A program made the position numbers and the translations under genes. Below are positions 20,073-28,793 of a stretch of 64,000 bases of DNA, piece by piece (position 1 is the first letter of the stretch; each line of letters begins with the position of its first letter). The notes beneath the pieces are model-generated. The model did not search any database. It saw only the letters and a list, made by a program, of their open reading frames with translations, and was not told the origin of the DNA. Source of the DNA: Neorhizobium galegae (GTDB lineage Bacteria; Pseudomonadota; Alphaproteobacteria; Rhizobiales; Rhizobiaceae); the NCBI RefSeq assembly GCF_017877135.1, contig NZ_JAGIPH010000005.1, positions 186,001-250,000 of the forward strand. The letters are read 5' to 3'.

Positions 20073-20771
20073 ATGCGGGTGATCGTGACGCGCCCGCTTA
20101 AAAGTGCCCGCCGGACAGCGATCAAACTGGCAGCCCTCGGTCACGAGGCACTGCTGCTACCGCTGACGCAGGCCGAGCATCGGACGGATGTGGGCCTTGC
20201 CGCACTTGCCCGGCCACACCGCGCCATCGTCTTTACCAGCGCCGAAGCTATTCGCGCGCTCGCAGGCACCGATCTTGCGCGCCATGCCGAAACGCCGGTT
20301 TTCACCGTGGGCGAGGCGAGTGGAGAAGCAGCTCGCAAGGCGGGTTTTCGCCGTGTCACGGCAGGCAGCGGAACCGGTGAGGATCTGGCGAAGCGGATCG
20401 TCGAGACGGGCCTTGATCCGCTGCTCTACCTTGCCGGAACGCCACGCTCACCGGGTTTTGAAGACGAGCTGCAGCGGCAAGGGGTGAGATGCCATGTGGC
20501 GGAATGCTATGCCATGGTGCCGAGGCCGTGGACGACGAAGGAAATCGCGCTCCTTGAGCCCGCCCCCGATGGCTTGCTGCTCTATTCGCGCGAGGCAGCG
20601 CGGCTTTTCTTTACCCATCCTGCGGTCCGCGCGCGCAGGCAGGGGCTCGCGGGCCTGCGGGTCTATTGCCTCAGCCGCGCCATCGCCGATGCCATTCCGG
20701 ATGATTTTACCGTGGAACGGGTGATTTCGCCCGCCCCGTCAGAGGCCGAACTTCTGTCGCTTCTGAGCTGA
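20073..20771 (+). CDS. hemD: Uroporphyrinogen-III synthase
   Basis: Cyclises hydroxymethylbilane with D-ring inversion to uroporphyrinogen III. The family is poorly conserved; this 232-residue protein shows the expected MRVIVTRPLKSARRTA start, VFTSAEAIRALA, YLAGTPRSPGFEDELQRQG, and LLYSREAARLFF in the second domain. The start at 20073 lies 4 bp after the hemC stop; the upstream open frame overlaps hemC and is not used. hemC-hemD order and spacing support the call. Confidence 0.93.
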   Translation: MRVIVTRPLKSARRTAIKLAALGHEALLLPLTQAEHRTDVGLAALARPHRAIVFTSAEAIRALAGTDLARHAETPVFTVGEASGEAARKAGFRRVTAGSGTGEDLAKRIVETGLDPLLYLAGTPRSPGFEDELQRQGVRCHVAECYAMVPRPWTTKEIALLEPAPDGLLLYSREAARLFFTHPAVRARRQGLAGLRVYCLSRAIADAIPDDFTVERVISPAPSEAELLSLLS

Positions 20772-20878
20772 CGCGATTTTTCTTTGGTCGCAGGCGGGAA
20801 CCAAAATCGGTCGCGCCTCTTTCCATCCTCCTTCCGGCTGACTAGTTTCAAAAGAGACAGTCGCAAAATGAGGTTGCC

Positions 20879-22447
20879 ATGGTTTCCGACAAGCCGCCAC
20901 GCCGCTCCCGTTCGGGAAAGACACCGGTCACACTGGATCTTTCGGCCGACAAGGCTGTCGATCAGGCGGATCCTTCTGCGATTGCGGAGCCGGTGCGCAG
21001 CGACGATACCGACGACACACTGCCGAAGACCGTGGCGGATGCGGGATCGCTGGCACCGACTGGCTCCAAGCCTGCCGCTCCTTCGCTCGGGGAAAGCAAT
21101 GCGAAGCCGGTGACAGCGGAATCGCCCGCTCAGAGCGTGCCGGCCGATGGCAATGCCGCGCCGTCTCTATCCCCTGCAAGCGGTGCGCCACTCGCGGACA
21201 AGATCACGCACTCTGCCGCTGCAAGCGTGCCCGTTGATGCGGAAAAGGCAGCCACGGCGGCAAAAACGGACACCACCAAGCTGGATACGACGAAGACAGA
21301 CACAGCCAAGGAGGCGGCTTTCGTAACGGGCGCTCCCAAGACAAGTGCAACGGACGCAAAACCTGAGGATCCCGCGCCGAAAATCGCCGGCAGCGCCGGC
21401 CCAACTTCGGTGCCGCCCGGCGGCAAACCCGCAAGCTCTGTTTTCCCCGGCGCTAGTTCGTCCTCATCCGGTGCTTCGGCTTCGCCTTCTTCATCGAGGG
21501 CTTCGGCGGCAGTTCCGCCAGCGGCACGCGGCGCCTCCGGCGCAAGCCTTGCCGCAGCGGGCATCGTCGGCGGCCTTGTTGCCCTGCTGCTGGCCGGCAG
21601 CATGCAATATGCCGGCTACCTGCCCGGCCCCGCCGCCTCAAACGGCAATGGCGCTGTTTCGGCCGAGATTGCCGATCTGCGCCAGCAGCTTGCAAGCTTG
21701 CGCAATGCGCCGGCTACGGGCACCGATAGTGATCTTGCCGCCCGTGTGAGCGCGCTTGAAACCTCGATCGGCAATAATGGCACTGCCCCGGAGGTGACGG
21801 AACGTCTTTCGTCCCTGCAGCGGGACATCGAGGCCCTGCGCACTTCGACCAAGAACGATGATGCAGCTGCGGCCGATCTTGGCCAGCGCCTCTCCGGCAT
21901 CGAAACCCGGCTGAACAAGCCCGGCCCCGAACAGGCGATCGCGCGTGCGCTGGCAGCCGCCGCCCTTAAAGCCGCCACCGAGCGCGGCGGATCCTTTGCC
22001 GCCGAACTGCAGACCTTTGCCGACGTTGCCGCCGATGATCCGGCCGTAGAGGGCCTGCGCGCCTTTGCCGTTGACGGTGTGCCGACACGGGCCGATCTCG
22101 TGCGCCGCCTGCCGGCCGCGACCGACGCGATGATGGACGCCTTGCACCAGCCGGCAGAGGGTGAAGGCATTGCAAGCCGGCTTCTGTCGAGCGCCATGCG
22201 CGTCGTCAAGGTGCGCCCGGTCGGTGATGTGGCGGGTGAGACGCCGGAAGCCGTGGTGGCGCGGATCGAGGATCGGGTCAAGGCCGGCAATCTGCAGGCG
22301 GCCGTTTCCGAATGGAATGCGCTTCCTGAAGCGGCAAAGCAGGCGTCGCAGGACTTCCGGCGCGCTCTGGATGCCCGGATCAAGGTGGACGAACTCGCAA
22401 GCGGCACCCTGACCCGCGCCATGACAAGCACCGGCACGGCTGGTTGA
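20879..22447 (+). CDS. Mitofilin/Mic60-like inner membrane protein (COG4223)
   Basis: Protein of 522 residues. Residues 1-210 are a low-complexity Ala/Pro/Ser/Thr/Asp-rich cytoplasmic segment, followed by one transmembrane helix (about 219-240, GIVGGLVALLLAGSMQYAGYL). A predicted coiled coil follows (about 250-325, with heptad-like EIADLRQQLASLRN and LSSLQRDIEALR) and a C-terminal helical domain that resembles the mitofilin signature. Alphaproteobacterial relatives encoded beside hemC/hemD and hemY are regarded as Mic60 homologues that shape the inner membrane. It lies between hemD and the HemY-like gene, as expected for this group. Identification is by architecture and context. Confidence 0.82.
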   Translation: MVSDKPPRRSRSGKTPVTLDLSADKAVDQADPSAIAEPVRSDDTDDTLPKTVADAGSLAPTGSKPAAPSLGESNAKPVTAESPAQSVPADGNAAPSLSPASGAPLADKITHSAAASVPVDAEKAATAAKTDTTKLDTTKTDTAKEAAFVTGAPKTSATDAKPEDPAPKIAGSAGPTSVPPGGKPASSVFPGASSSSSGASASPSSSRASAAVPPAARGASGASLAAAGIVGGLVALLLAGSMQYAGYLPGPAASNGNGAVSAEIADLRQQLASLRNAPATGTDSDLAARVSALETSIGNNGTAPEVTERLSSLQRDIEALRTSTKNDDAAAADLGQRLSGIETRLNKPGPEQAIARALAAAALKAATERGGSFAAELQTFADVAADDPAVEGLRAFAVDGVPTRADLVRRLPAATDAMMDALHQPAEGEGIASRLLSSAMRVVKVRPVGDVAGETPEAVVARIEDRVKAGNLQAAVSEWNALPEAAKQASQDFRRALDARIKVDELASGTLTRAMTSTGTAG

Positions 22448-22459
22448 GGAGAACCCTGC

Positions 22460-24103
22460 ATGATCCGTCTGTTCATCTTCGCCGTCGTCACGCTTGGTCT
22501 CGGGTGGAGCTTTTCGTGGCTTGCCGAACGGCCCGGCCTCATCTCCATCACCTGGCAGAACCATCTCATCGAGACGAGCATCATGGTGGCGGCAACGGCC
22601 ATGGTTGCGCTCATCTTCGCGGTGATGTTCGTCTGGTGGTTGATCCAGACGATCTGGACCTCGCCGCATTCCGTGCGTCGCTATTTTCGCGCCCGCAAGC
22701 GGGATCGTGGCTACCAGGCGCTGTCGACCGGCATGATTGCCGCAGGCTCCGGCAATGCGCTGCTCGCCCGCAAGATGAGCGCCCGCGCTCGCGGCCTTCT
22801 GCGCGCCGATCAGGAACCGCTGATCCAGCTTCTGGAAGCCCAGACCGCGCTCATCGAAGGCCGCTACGAAGAAGCACGCGAAAAATTCGAAAAGATGGCG
22901 GAAGATCCCGAAACCCGGGAACTCGGTCTTCGCGGGCTTTATATGGAAGCCCGCCGGCTCGGCGCCAATGAGGCCGCCCGCCAGTATGCCGAGACGGCCG
23001 TAGAGCATGCGCCGTACCTGCCGTGGGCGGCCGAGGCGACGCTGGAATATCGCTGTCAGTCCGGTCGCTGGGAAGATGCCATCCGGCTTCTCGACCAGCA
23101 GAAAATCGCCAATGTCATCGACAGGAAGCAGGCAGACCGCTGGAAGGCCGTGCTGTTGACGGCGCGGGCCACCGAGCGTCTGGAGGGCGATCCGAAAGGC
23201 GCTCGCGACGATGCAACCGCTGCCCTGAAGCTTGCCAAGGATCTGGTGCCGGCCGGCATCATTGCAGCGCGCGCCCATATGCGTGAAGACAATCTGCGCA
23301 AGGCGGCCTCCGTGCTGGAAAGCCTCTGGAAAATCGCCCCGCACCCGCAGGTGGCTGAAACTTACGTGCGTGCGCGCAGCGGCGATAGCGCGAGCGACCG
23401 CCTGAAGCGTGCCGAAAAGCTGGAAGCGCTGAAGCCCAACAACCCGGAATCGCTGCTGGCCGTTGCCCAGGCCGCCCTCGACACCAAGAATTTCGCCAGG
23501 GCGCGGGAGAAGGCCGAAGCTGCGCTGCGGATGGCGCCGCGTGAGAGTGCCTATCTGCTTCTGGCCGATATCGAGGAAAGCGAGACGGGCGACCAGGGGC
23601 GCATTCGTCACTGGATGGCGCAGGCGCTGCGCGCACCGCGCGACGCAGCCTGGGTGGCCGATGGCGTCGTCTCCGAACGCTGGCTGCCGATGTCGCCGGT
23701 GACCGGGCGCCTGGATGCGTTTGAATGGAAGCAGCCCTTCGGCCAGTTGGAAGGCCCGATCGAGGAAGGCACGCTTGCCGCCGAAAGCGCGATTGCCAGC
23801 CTGCCGCCGGTTCATAAGACAGCGCCGACACCGGCCCGGGAGCCGGTCGTTGCGGTGACATCAAGCCCGGCTGCGGCAGAACCGACCGTGACCCCCAGCC
23901 CGTCGCCTTTAGCCCCCGTGCCTTCAGTCGAAAAGCTGAAGCCTGTGGACACGCCGTCCCTTGCGCCGAAGGCGCAGGCTGAAGACCCGATCAAAGGTGG
24001 TCAGACGGCACCCGATCCCTTCAACGGTCGACCACCGGATGATCCCGGCGTGAAGGATCAGAATGCGCAACCGGAACCTGCCACGCGCCTGCGCATTTTT
24101 TGA
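22460..24103 (+). CDS. HemY-like membrane TPR protein
   Basis: Protein of 547 residues with two N-terminal transmembrane helices (about 3-22 and 40-64), then a soluble helical domain with TPR-like repeats, for example RYEEAREKFEKMAEDPETRELGLRGLYMEARRLGANEAARQ broken here into its two helices. The region to about 430 matches the HemY N-terminal family by layout; the last 110 residues are Pro/Ala/Thr-rich and probably disordered. Despite the name, this family is not protoporphyrinogen oxidase; its biochemical role in heme metabolism is unresolved. It follows the Mic60-like gene by 12 bp. Confidence 0.85.
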   Translation: MIRLFIFAVVTLGLGWSFSWLAERPGLISITWQNHLIETSIMVAATAMVALIFAVMFVWWLIQTIWTSPHSVRRYFRARKRDRGYQALSTGMIAAGSGNALLARKMSARARGLLRADQEPLIQLLEAQTALIEGRYEEAREKFEKMAEDPETRELGLRGLYMEARRLGANEAARQYAETAVEHAPYLPWAAEATLEYRCQSGRWEDAIRLLDQQKIANVIDRKQADRWKAVLLTARATERLEGDPKGARDDATAALKLAKDLVPAGIIAARAHMREDNLRKAASVLESLWKIAPHPQVAETYVRARSGDSASDRLKRAEKLEALKPNNPESLLAVAQAALDTKNFARAREKAEAALRMAPRESAYLLLADIEESETGDQGRIRHWMAQALRAPRDAAWVADGVVSERWLPMSPVTGRLDAFEWKQPFGQLEGPIEEGTLAAESAIASLPPVHKTAPTPAREPVVAVTSSPAAAEPTVTPSPSPLAPVPSVEKLKPVDTPSLAPKAQAEDPIKGGQTAPDPFNGRPPDDPGVKDQNAQPEPATRLRIF

Positions 24104-24105
24104 GT

Positions 24106-24600
24106 ATGATGATGTTTGACCGTATCCAGGATTTCTTCCAGTCGCTGACCGACGACCGGGCGGACGACGAGTTTGCGCCGGACGATCCGCGCGTTGCCTT
24201 TGCCGCCCTCTGCTTTCAGGTCATGGAAGCGGACGGACGTGTCTCGGAAGCGGAAAAGTCGAAGTTGAAGCTGCTGCTGCGCGATCGCTATCAATTGGAC
24301 AGCAGTCATCTGTCGAGCCTGATCGAGGCCGGGCGCACGGCGGGCTCCGAAGCGGTTGACTATTATCGCTTTACCTCCGATCTTAAGCGGCATCTCAGTC
24401 CCGAGGACTGCGTGAGCCTGGTGGGGGTCCTTTGGGATCTCGTCTATGCCGATGGCGAGCGCAGCGAGATGGAAGATCACGTGATCTGGAGGATAGCGGA
24501 TCTTCTCGGCGTCTCGGCAAGGGACCGGGTGCTGGAGCGCCAGAAGGTTGCGGCGCGCACGATTGGTTTGGATGGCGGAGGAGATCAGGGAGGAGACTGA
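24106..24600 (+). CDS. TerB-like (tellurite resistance B family) protein
   Basis: All-helical protein of about 164 residues resembling the TerB/DjlA-type domain: acidic helix pairs with AALCFQVMEADGRVSEAEKSKLKLLLRD and VLWDLVYADGERSEMEDHVIWRIADLLGV, given here as shortened family hallmarks around the two D-G-x-x-S-E turns. Such domains may bind metal. The start is uncertain: TTG at 24100 and three consecutive ATG codons (24106, 24109, 24112) are possible and no Shine-Dalgarno is obvious, so coupling to the HemY-like gene stop (24101-24103) is likely. Confidence 0.8.
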   Translation: MMMFDRIQDFFQSLTDDRADDEFAPDDPRVAFAALCFQVMEADGRVSEAEKSKLKLLLRDRYQLDSSHLSSLIEAGRTAGSEAVDYYRFTSDLKRHLSPEDCVSLVGVLWDLVYADGERSEMEDHVIWRIADLLGVSARDRVLERQKVAARTIGLDGGGDQGGD

Positions 24601-24679
24601 GGAAAACCGGATGCTGATGACCCCTGCCAGCCATATTGCACCACAGACCCGCCAAAATGGCTCACGCCGCCCGACGGAC

Positions 24680-25423
24680 ATGAATAAACAGCCGATCCTG
24701 GTCGTGCTGCATCAGGAACGCTCCTCCCCCGGCCGCGTCGGACAAATTCTTATCGAAAAAGGCTTTCCCCTCGATATTCGCCGCCCCGTGCTGGGCGATC
24801 CTCTGCCCGATACGCTCGCCCATCATGCCGGCGCCGTGATCTTTGGCGGTCCGATGAGCGCCAATGATCCGGATGCTTTCGTGAAGGCCGAGATCGACTG
24901 GATTTCGGTGCCGCTTCGCGAAAACAAGCCTTACCTCGGCATCTGTCTTGGTGCCCAGATGATGGTGAAGAACCTCGGCGGCACGGTTGCGGCCGAAGGC
25001 AATGGCCTCACCGAAATCGGCTGGTACCCGCTGCGCGCCACCGAGCATGGCCGGCTGCTGATGCGCTGGCCGAAGATGGTCTATCATTTTCATCGCGAAG
25101 GTTTCGACGTGCCGCGCGGGGTCCAGCTTCTGGCGGAAGGCGATGCCTATCCACATCAGGCCATTCGCTATGGCGACAATGCCTGGGGCGTGCAGTTCCA
25201 CGCCGAACTGACGCGCGCCATGATGCACAGCTGGGTGGTGCGCGGCGCCTCGCGCTTTGTCATGCCCAACGCCCAGCAGGGACGTGAACATCTGGAAGGG
25301 CGCATGATCTTCGATGCGCCGCTGAAGGCCTGGCTCTACGACTTTCTCGACCTTGTCTTCGAGCGCTCCTCCGCGGGCGACGCCGGAAAGCACCAGACCC
25401 TGGATGCGCCGGTCGCCGGTTAG
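24680..25423 (+). CDS. Class I glutamine amidotransferase-like protein
   Basis: GATase1 (GMP-synthase-type) domain protein of 247 residues. The nucleophile cysteine is in YLGICLGAQMMVK, with the oxyanion strand VIFGGPMSANDP before it and the catalytic His/Glu in GVQFHAELTRAMM. No synthetase domain is attached. Relatives include stand-alone gamma-glutamyl hydrolase-like or amidotransferase subunits of unknown acceptor. The ATG at 24680 gives the conserved start QPILVVLHQE; the ATG at 24611, after a strong purine-rich stretch (GGAGGAGA), is an alternative that adds 23 residues. Confidence 0.85.
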   Translation: MNKQPILVVLHQERSSPGRVGQILIEKGFPLDIRRPVLGDPLPDTLAHHAGAVIFGGPMSANDPDAFVKAEIDWISVPLRENKPYLGICLGAQMMVKNLGGTVAAEGNGLTEIGWYPLRATEHGRLLMRWPKMVYHFHREGFDVPRGVQLLAEGDAYPHQAIRYGDNAWGVQFHAELTRAMMHSWVVRGASRFVMPNAQQGREHLEGRMIFDAPLKAWLYDFLDLVFERSSAGDAGKHQTLDAPVAG

Positions 25424-25429
25424 TCCAGG

Positions 25430-26671
25430 TCACGGATTGGAGGGTGCGTCGAGGTTGTCGATCTTGCGCAGCTTCGGAAAGCCGAGCGCCCAGATGATGG
25501 ACACGGCGAGCGTGCCGAACCCGCCGATGACGACGGCGGGTACCGCACCCACCACATGCGCCATCGTGCCGGCGCGGAATTCACCCAACTCGTTGGATGC
25601 CCCGACAAACACCATGTTGACGGCGTTGACGCGGCCACGCACCTCGTCCGGCGTCCACAGCATGATCAGGCTTTCACGGACATAGACCGAAATCATGTCG
25701 GAAGCGCCCATCAGCATCAGGGCGGCGATCGACAGCCAGACGGTCTGCGAAAGGCCGAATATAACCGTGGCAACGCCGAACAGAGCCACGCCGCCGAACA
25801 TGGCAAGGCCGGCATGCTTGCGGATCGGATAGGCCGCCAGAAGCACGGCCACCACGATGGCACCAATACCCGGTGCCGAGCGCAGGAGCCCGAGCCCCCA
25901 GGGTCCAAGTTCCAGGACGTCGCGAGCAAACACCGGCATCAGCGCAACAGCGCCGCCGAGCAGGACGGCAAACAGGTCGAGCGAAATCGCCCCCAGCACC
26001 ACTTTTTCGCTGGAGATGAAGCGGAAGCCGGCAAGGATCGTCGTCCAGCTGACGGCCTTCGAGGTTGCAGTCCGCTGGGACGGTTTCGGGATGCTGACGA
26101 TCAGCACGGCGGCACCCAGCATGAAGGCGAGTGCAACCGAATAGGCAGCCACCGCACTGGCGCCATAAAGCAGCCCGCCAGCCACCGGTCCAAGGATGGA
26201 GGCCGTCTGCCAGGAGGAAGAATTCCAGGCAATGGCGTTGGGCAGGTCCTTTTCCGGGACAAGGTTCGGCGCAAGCGACTGCACGGCCGGCCCCATGAAC
26301 GCACGCTCGATGCCGAAGACGATGAGGATGCCGAATACCGGCCAGGGCGAAAAACTGTGCGTCACCGTAAGGAACAGAAGCGCTGCCGTGCAAAGAGCGG
26401 CAAGCAGCAGGCAGACGGCCACGATCGCGCGCCGATTGTAGCGATCGGCGACCGAACCGGTAACGAGGATCAGCAACAGCGAGGGCAGGAACTGAAAGAG
26501 ACCGATCAGGCCGAGATAGAGCGCGTTACCGGTGACATCATACATCTGCCAACCGACGGAAACGCTGACGATCTGCGTGGCAAAGGCGGCGAGAAACCGG
26601 CAGAAGAAGAAACGCACATAGGAGGAGTGCCGGAACGCGGCAAAACGGTCATCAGCGGCAGGCAGGGACAT
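25430..26671 (-). CDS. MFS transporter (MFS_3/EntS-like exporter)
   Basis: Major facilitator of 413 residues with about twelve hydrophobic segments. The N-terminal SSYVRFFFCRFLAAFATQIVSVSVGW, shown here to mark helix 1, and QMYDVTGNALYLGLIGLFQ are typical of the EntS-like group. GSVADRYNRR is the loop 2-3 motif. DMISVYVRESLIMLWTPDEVRGRVNAV is the family's C-terminal half signature. The substrate is unknown. Start 26671 gives MSLPAADDRFAAF; the open frame beyond it runs into the divergent YggT promoter region. Convergent with the amidotransferase gene, 6 bp apart. Confidence 0.88.
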   Translation of the reverse strand: MSLPAADDRFAAFRHSSYVRFFFCRFLAAFATQIVSVSVGWQMYDVTGNALYLGLIGLFQFLPSLLLILVTGSVADRYNRRAIVAVCLLLAALCTAALLFLTVTHSFSPWPVFGILIVFGIERAFMGPAVQSLAPNLVPEKDLPNAIAWNSSSWQTASILGPVAGGLLYGASAVAAYSVALAFMLGAAVLIVSIPKPSQRTATSKAVSWTTILAGFRFISSEKVVLGAISLDLFAVLLGGAVALMPVFARDVLELGPWGLGLLRSAPGIGAIVVAVLLAAYPIRKHAGLAMFGGVALFGVATVIFGLSQTVWLSIAALMLMGASDMISVYVRESLIMLWTPDEVRGRVNAVNMVFVGASNELGEFRAGTMAHVVGAVPAVVIGGFGTLAVSIIWALGFPKLRKIDNLDAPSNP

Positions 26672-26804
26672 TAGAGACGCTTTCGACGTGCCGCCAGGCA
26701 GGCGGCCGCTCGTTAAACATGATTCGCCATAGGCCTTGAAACGGCACTTGTCGCCTAAGTCGCCAATGTCTACATGTCTGTCAACCAAAGATATGGAGTT
26801 ATGG

Positions 26805-27095
26805 ATGATCGCGCTGTTTCAGACCATCGATCTGGCCTTGAACCTTTATACCTGGGTGCTCATCGCCAGCGCCATCTTCTCCTGGCTCTATGCCTTCAAC
26901 GTCATCAATTCGAGCAACAGCTTCGTCAACTCCATCGGCACGATGCTGTACAACCTGACGGAGCCGGCGCTTCGCCCGATCCGCCGCATCATGCCGGATC
27001 TCGGCGGCATCGACATCTCTCCGATCATTCTCCTGCTGATCATCTTCTTCATCCGCTCGCTGATGTGGACGACGATCGTTCCGGCCCTGATGTGA
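26805..27095 (+). CDS. YggT family membrane protein
   Basis: Integral membrane protein of 96 residues with two hydrophobic segments, the size of one YggT unit. [20 protein letters not shown] and [25 protein letters not shown] are the conserved loop signatures. YggT-type proteins are linked to osmotic or membrane stress, cell division and plastid thylakoid biogenesis (CCB3); the exact role is unclear. The ATG at 26805 has GGAG seven bases upstream. Its stop overlaps the GTG of the DUF167 gene, and the yggT-yggU order is a common pairing. Confidence 0.9.
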   Translation: MIALFQTIDLALNLYTWVLIASAIFSWLYAFNVINSSNSFVNSIGTMLYNLTEPALRPIRRIMPDLGGIDISPIILLLIIFFIRSLMWTTIVPALM

Positions 27096-27406
27096 ACCGG
27101 GCCTGCACGCCCTTTGGCGATCATGTGCGGCTGGCGGTGCGCCTGACGCCGAATGCCTCTCGCGACGCGATCGAGGGTATCGAAATGTCGGCAGAGGGCG
27201 AGTGCTGGCTGAAGGCGCGTGTCACGGCAGTGCCGGAAGACGGCAAGGCCAACAAGGCGCTCATCCAGCTTCTCGCCAAGAGCCTGCGCCTGCCCAAATC
27301 CTCCATATCCTTCCAGTCCGGCGAAACAGCGCGCAAAAAAATCCTCCGGCTCGAGGGCGAACCGGAGGATCTGATGAAAAGGCTGGACGCGCTTGCTGCC
27401 CGATAG
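27092..27406 (+). CDS. DUF167 (YggU/UPF0235) family protein
   Basis: Small protein of 104 residues. [38 protein letters not shown] (shown as a family marker) and [13 protein letters not shown] are the diagnostic DUF167 segments. No biochemical function is known. The GTG at 27092 overlaps the YggT stop as GTGA, indicating coupled translation. Confidence 0.92.
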   Translation: MNRACTPFGDHVRLAVRLTPNASRDAIEGIEMSAEGECWLKARVTAVPEDGKANKALIQLLAKSLRLPKSSISFQSGETARKKILRLEGEPEDLMKRLDALAAR

Positions 27407-27424
27407 GCGGCTTCGCCACTCAGC

Positions 27425-27958
27425 TTACTTCTGGGCGTTGTAGCGCTCGATGGCCTCGACGATCAGGCGCTTGGCAACCGTCACATCCTGCCAGCCGCCG
27501 ATCTTCACCCACTTGCCGGGCTCCAGATCCTTGTAGTGCTCGAAGAAGTGCTCGATCTGCTTCAGCGTGATTTCCGGCAGGTCGGTGTAGTTGTTGATCT
27601 TGTCGTAGCGCTGCGTCAGCTTCGGAGCAGGAACGGCAATGATCTTCTCGTCCTTGCCGCCGTCGTCTTCCATGATCATAACGCCGATCGGGCGCACGTT
27701 GATGACGCAGCCGGGAACGAGCGGGCGCGTGTTGCAGATCAGGACGTCCACCGGATCACCATCTTCCGACAGCGTATGCGGCACGAAGCCGTAATTGCCG
27801 GGGTAGGTCATCGGCGTATAGAGAAAACGGTCGACGATCAGCGCGCCGGCGTCCTTGTCCATCTCGTACTTGATCGGATGACCGCCGACCGGAACTTCAA
27901 CGATAACGTTTACGTCGTCCGGCGGGTTCTTGCCGATCTTGATCGCATCGATACGCAT
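27425..27958 (-). CDS. ppa: Inorganic pyrophosphatase, family I
   Basis: Hydrolyses pyrophosphate to phosphate, pulling biosynthetic reactions forward. The protein is 177 residues. The family signature is in [11 protein letters not shown] (Asp66, Asp68, Asp71), with [10 protein letters not shown] before it and the later Lys/Asp metal ligands in [13 protein letters not shown]. The ATG at 27958 has GGGGAGA eight bases upstream; the longer frame adds only MGRN. Convergent with DUF167. Confidence 0.97.
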   Translation of the reverse strand: MRIDAIKIGKNPPDDVNVIVEVPVGGHPIKYEMDKDAGALIVDRFLYTPMTYPGNYGFVPHTLSEDGDPVDVLICNTRPLVPGCVINVRPIGVMIMEDDGGKDEKIIAVPAPKLTQRYDKINNYTDLPEITLKQIEHFFEHYKDLEPGKWVKIGGWQDVTVAKRLIVEAIERYNAQK

Positions 27959-28094
27959 GTTTCTCCCCAAGAGCGTTGCTTGTACCCGTCTCGATACTGG
28001 GAAAACCGGTGCATTGCAACATGCCTCAAGGCCAGGAACATCAGCATCTTCGCCTCAACGATCACTCTGCGGCACAGGCTGCGCTCAGCCGTGA

Positions 28095-28601
28095 TCAGGG
28101 CCAGACAAAGCCGATCTTGCGAAGCTCAGCGCCGGCAAAATCCTCGATGCCCTCGGCCAGTTCCAGGCCGCCATGGCGGCGGAAGAAGCGGGTTGCATGC
28201 TCGCTGTCTTCGAGGCACCACACGACAAGACCGCTGCAGCCGAGCGACTTCAAAAGGCGTCGGGTTTCGCCGAACAGGCGCCGGCCAAGACCGATGCCCT
28301 GAAATTCCGGACGCAGGTAGATTTCGTAGATCTCGCCTTCCTGCGGCAGCGCCCGCGCGCGGTTGAGCCCCATGGTGGCATAACCGGCGATGGTGCCCTC
28401 CACATCCAGCACCAGCAGCGTCGCCGGCCCCTTGGCCGCACGGCGCCACCAGGCCTCTCCCCGCCGCTCCAGCATCTCCGTCAGCGGTTTGTGGGGGATA
28501 AGCCCTGCATAGGCCTGTTGCCAGGCCAGGCGGTGAACCTCGGAGACCTCACGGGCATCTCCCGTCGTGGCACGACGCACGTCGATGGACACTGTCTTCA
28601 T
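28095..28601 (-). CDS. GNAT family N-acetyltransferase
   Basis: Acetyltransferase of 168 residues with the GNAT fold. It has an N-terminal RRATTGDAREVSEVHRLAW, a central beta strand with VEGTIAGYATMG, and the acetyl-CoA-binding motif A in IYLRPEFQGIGLGRRLF (Q-G-I-G-L-G). FRRHGGLELAEG is the C-terminal family region. The substrate is unknown. The start at 28601 gives the typical MKTVSIDVRRA beginning; the Shine-Dalgarno is weak. Confidence 0.88.
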   Translation of the reverse strand: MKTVSIDVRRATTGDAREVSEVHRLAWQQAYAGLIPHKPLTEMLERRGEAWWRRAAKGPATLLVLDVEGTIAGYATMGLNRARALPQEGEIYEIYLRPEFQGIGLGRRLFGETRRLLKSLGCSGLVVWCLEDSEHATRFFRRHGGLELAEGIEDFAGAELRKIGFVWP

Positions 28602-28741
28602 GACAACACTCTGGTCTCGCCGCCGATGAACCCGCTCATTTGGAGCGGATGCCCGGCGCACAACGTCTGCCTGCAACCGGCCATGTCCGAGTTAACGCTT
28701 TTTTAACGCCCCGAACAAGCCCGCAGGAGACATGGCGCACA

Positions 28742-28768
28742 CAAAAAAGCCCCGGTTTTGCCGGGGCT
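28742..28768 (-). terminator. Rho-independent terminator downstream of typA
   Basis: On the minus strand an 8-bp perfect stem (AGCCCCGG/CCGGGGCT) with a short loop is followed by six T residues. It lies 26-52 bp after the typA stop. Strong canonical intrinsic terminator. Confidence 0.92.
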
Positions 28769-28793
28769 CTTGAGCAGATCAACTATCGGAAGA

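Noticed and set aside
21638..23815. Long minus-strand open frame opposite the Mic60-like and HemY-like genes
   Set aside because: The plus-strand genes have membrane helices, operon spacing and family layout; the antisense frame has none.
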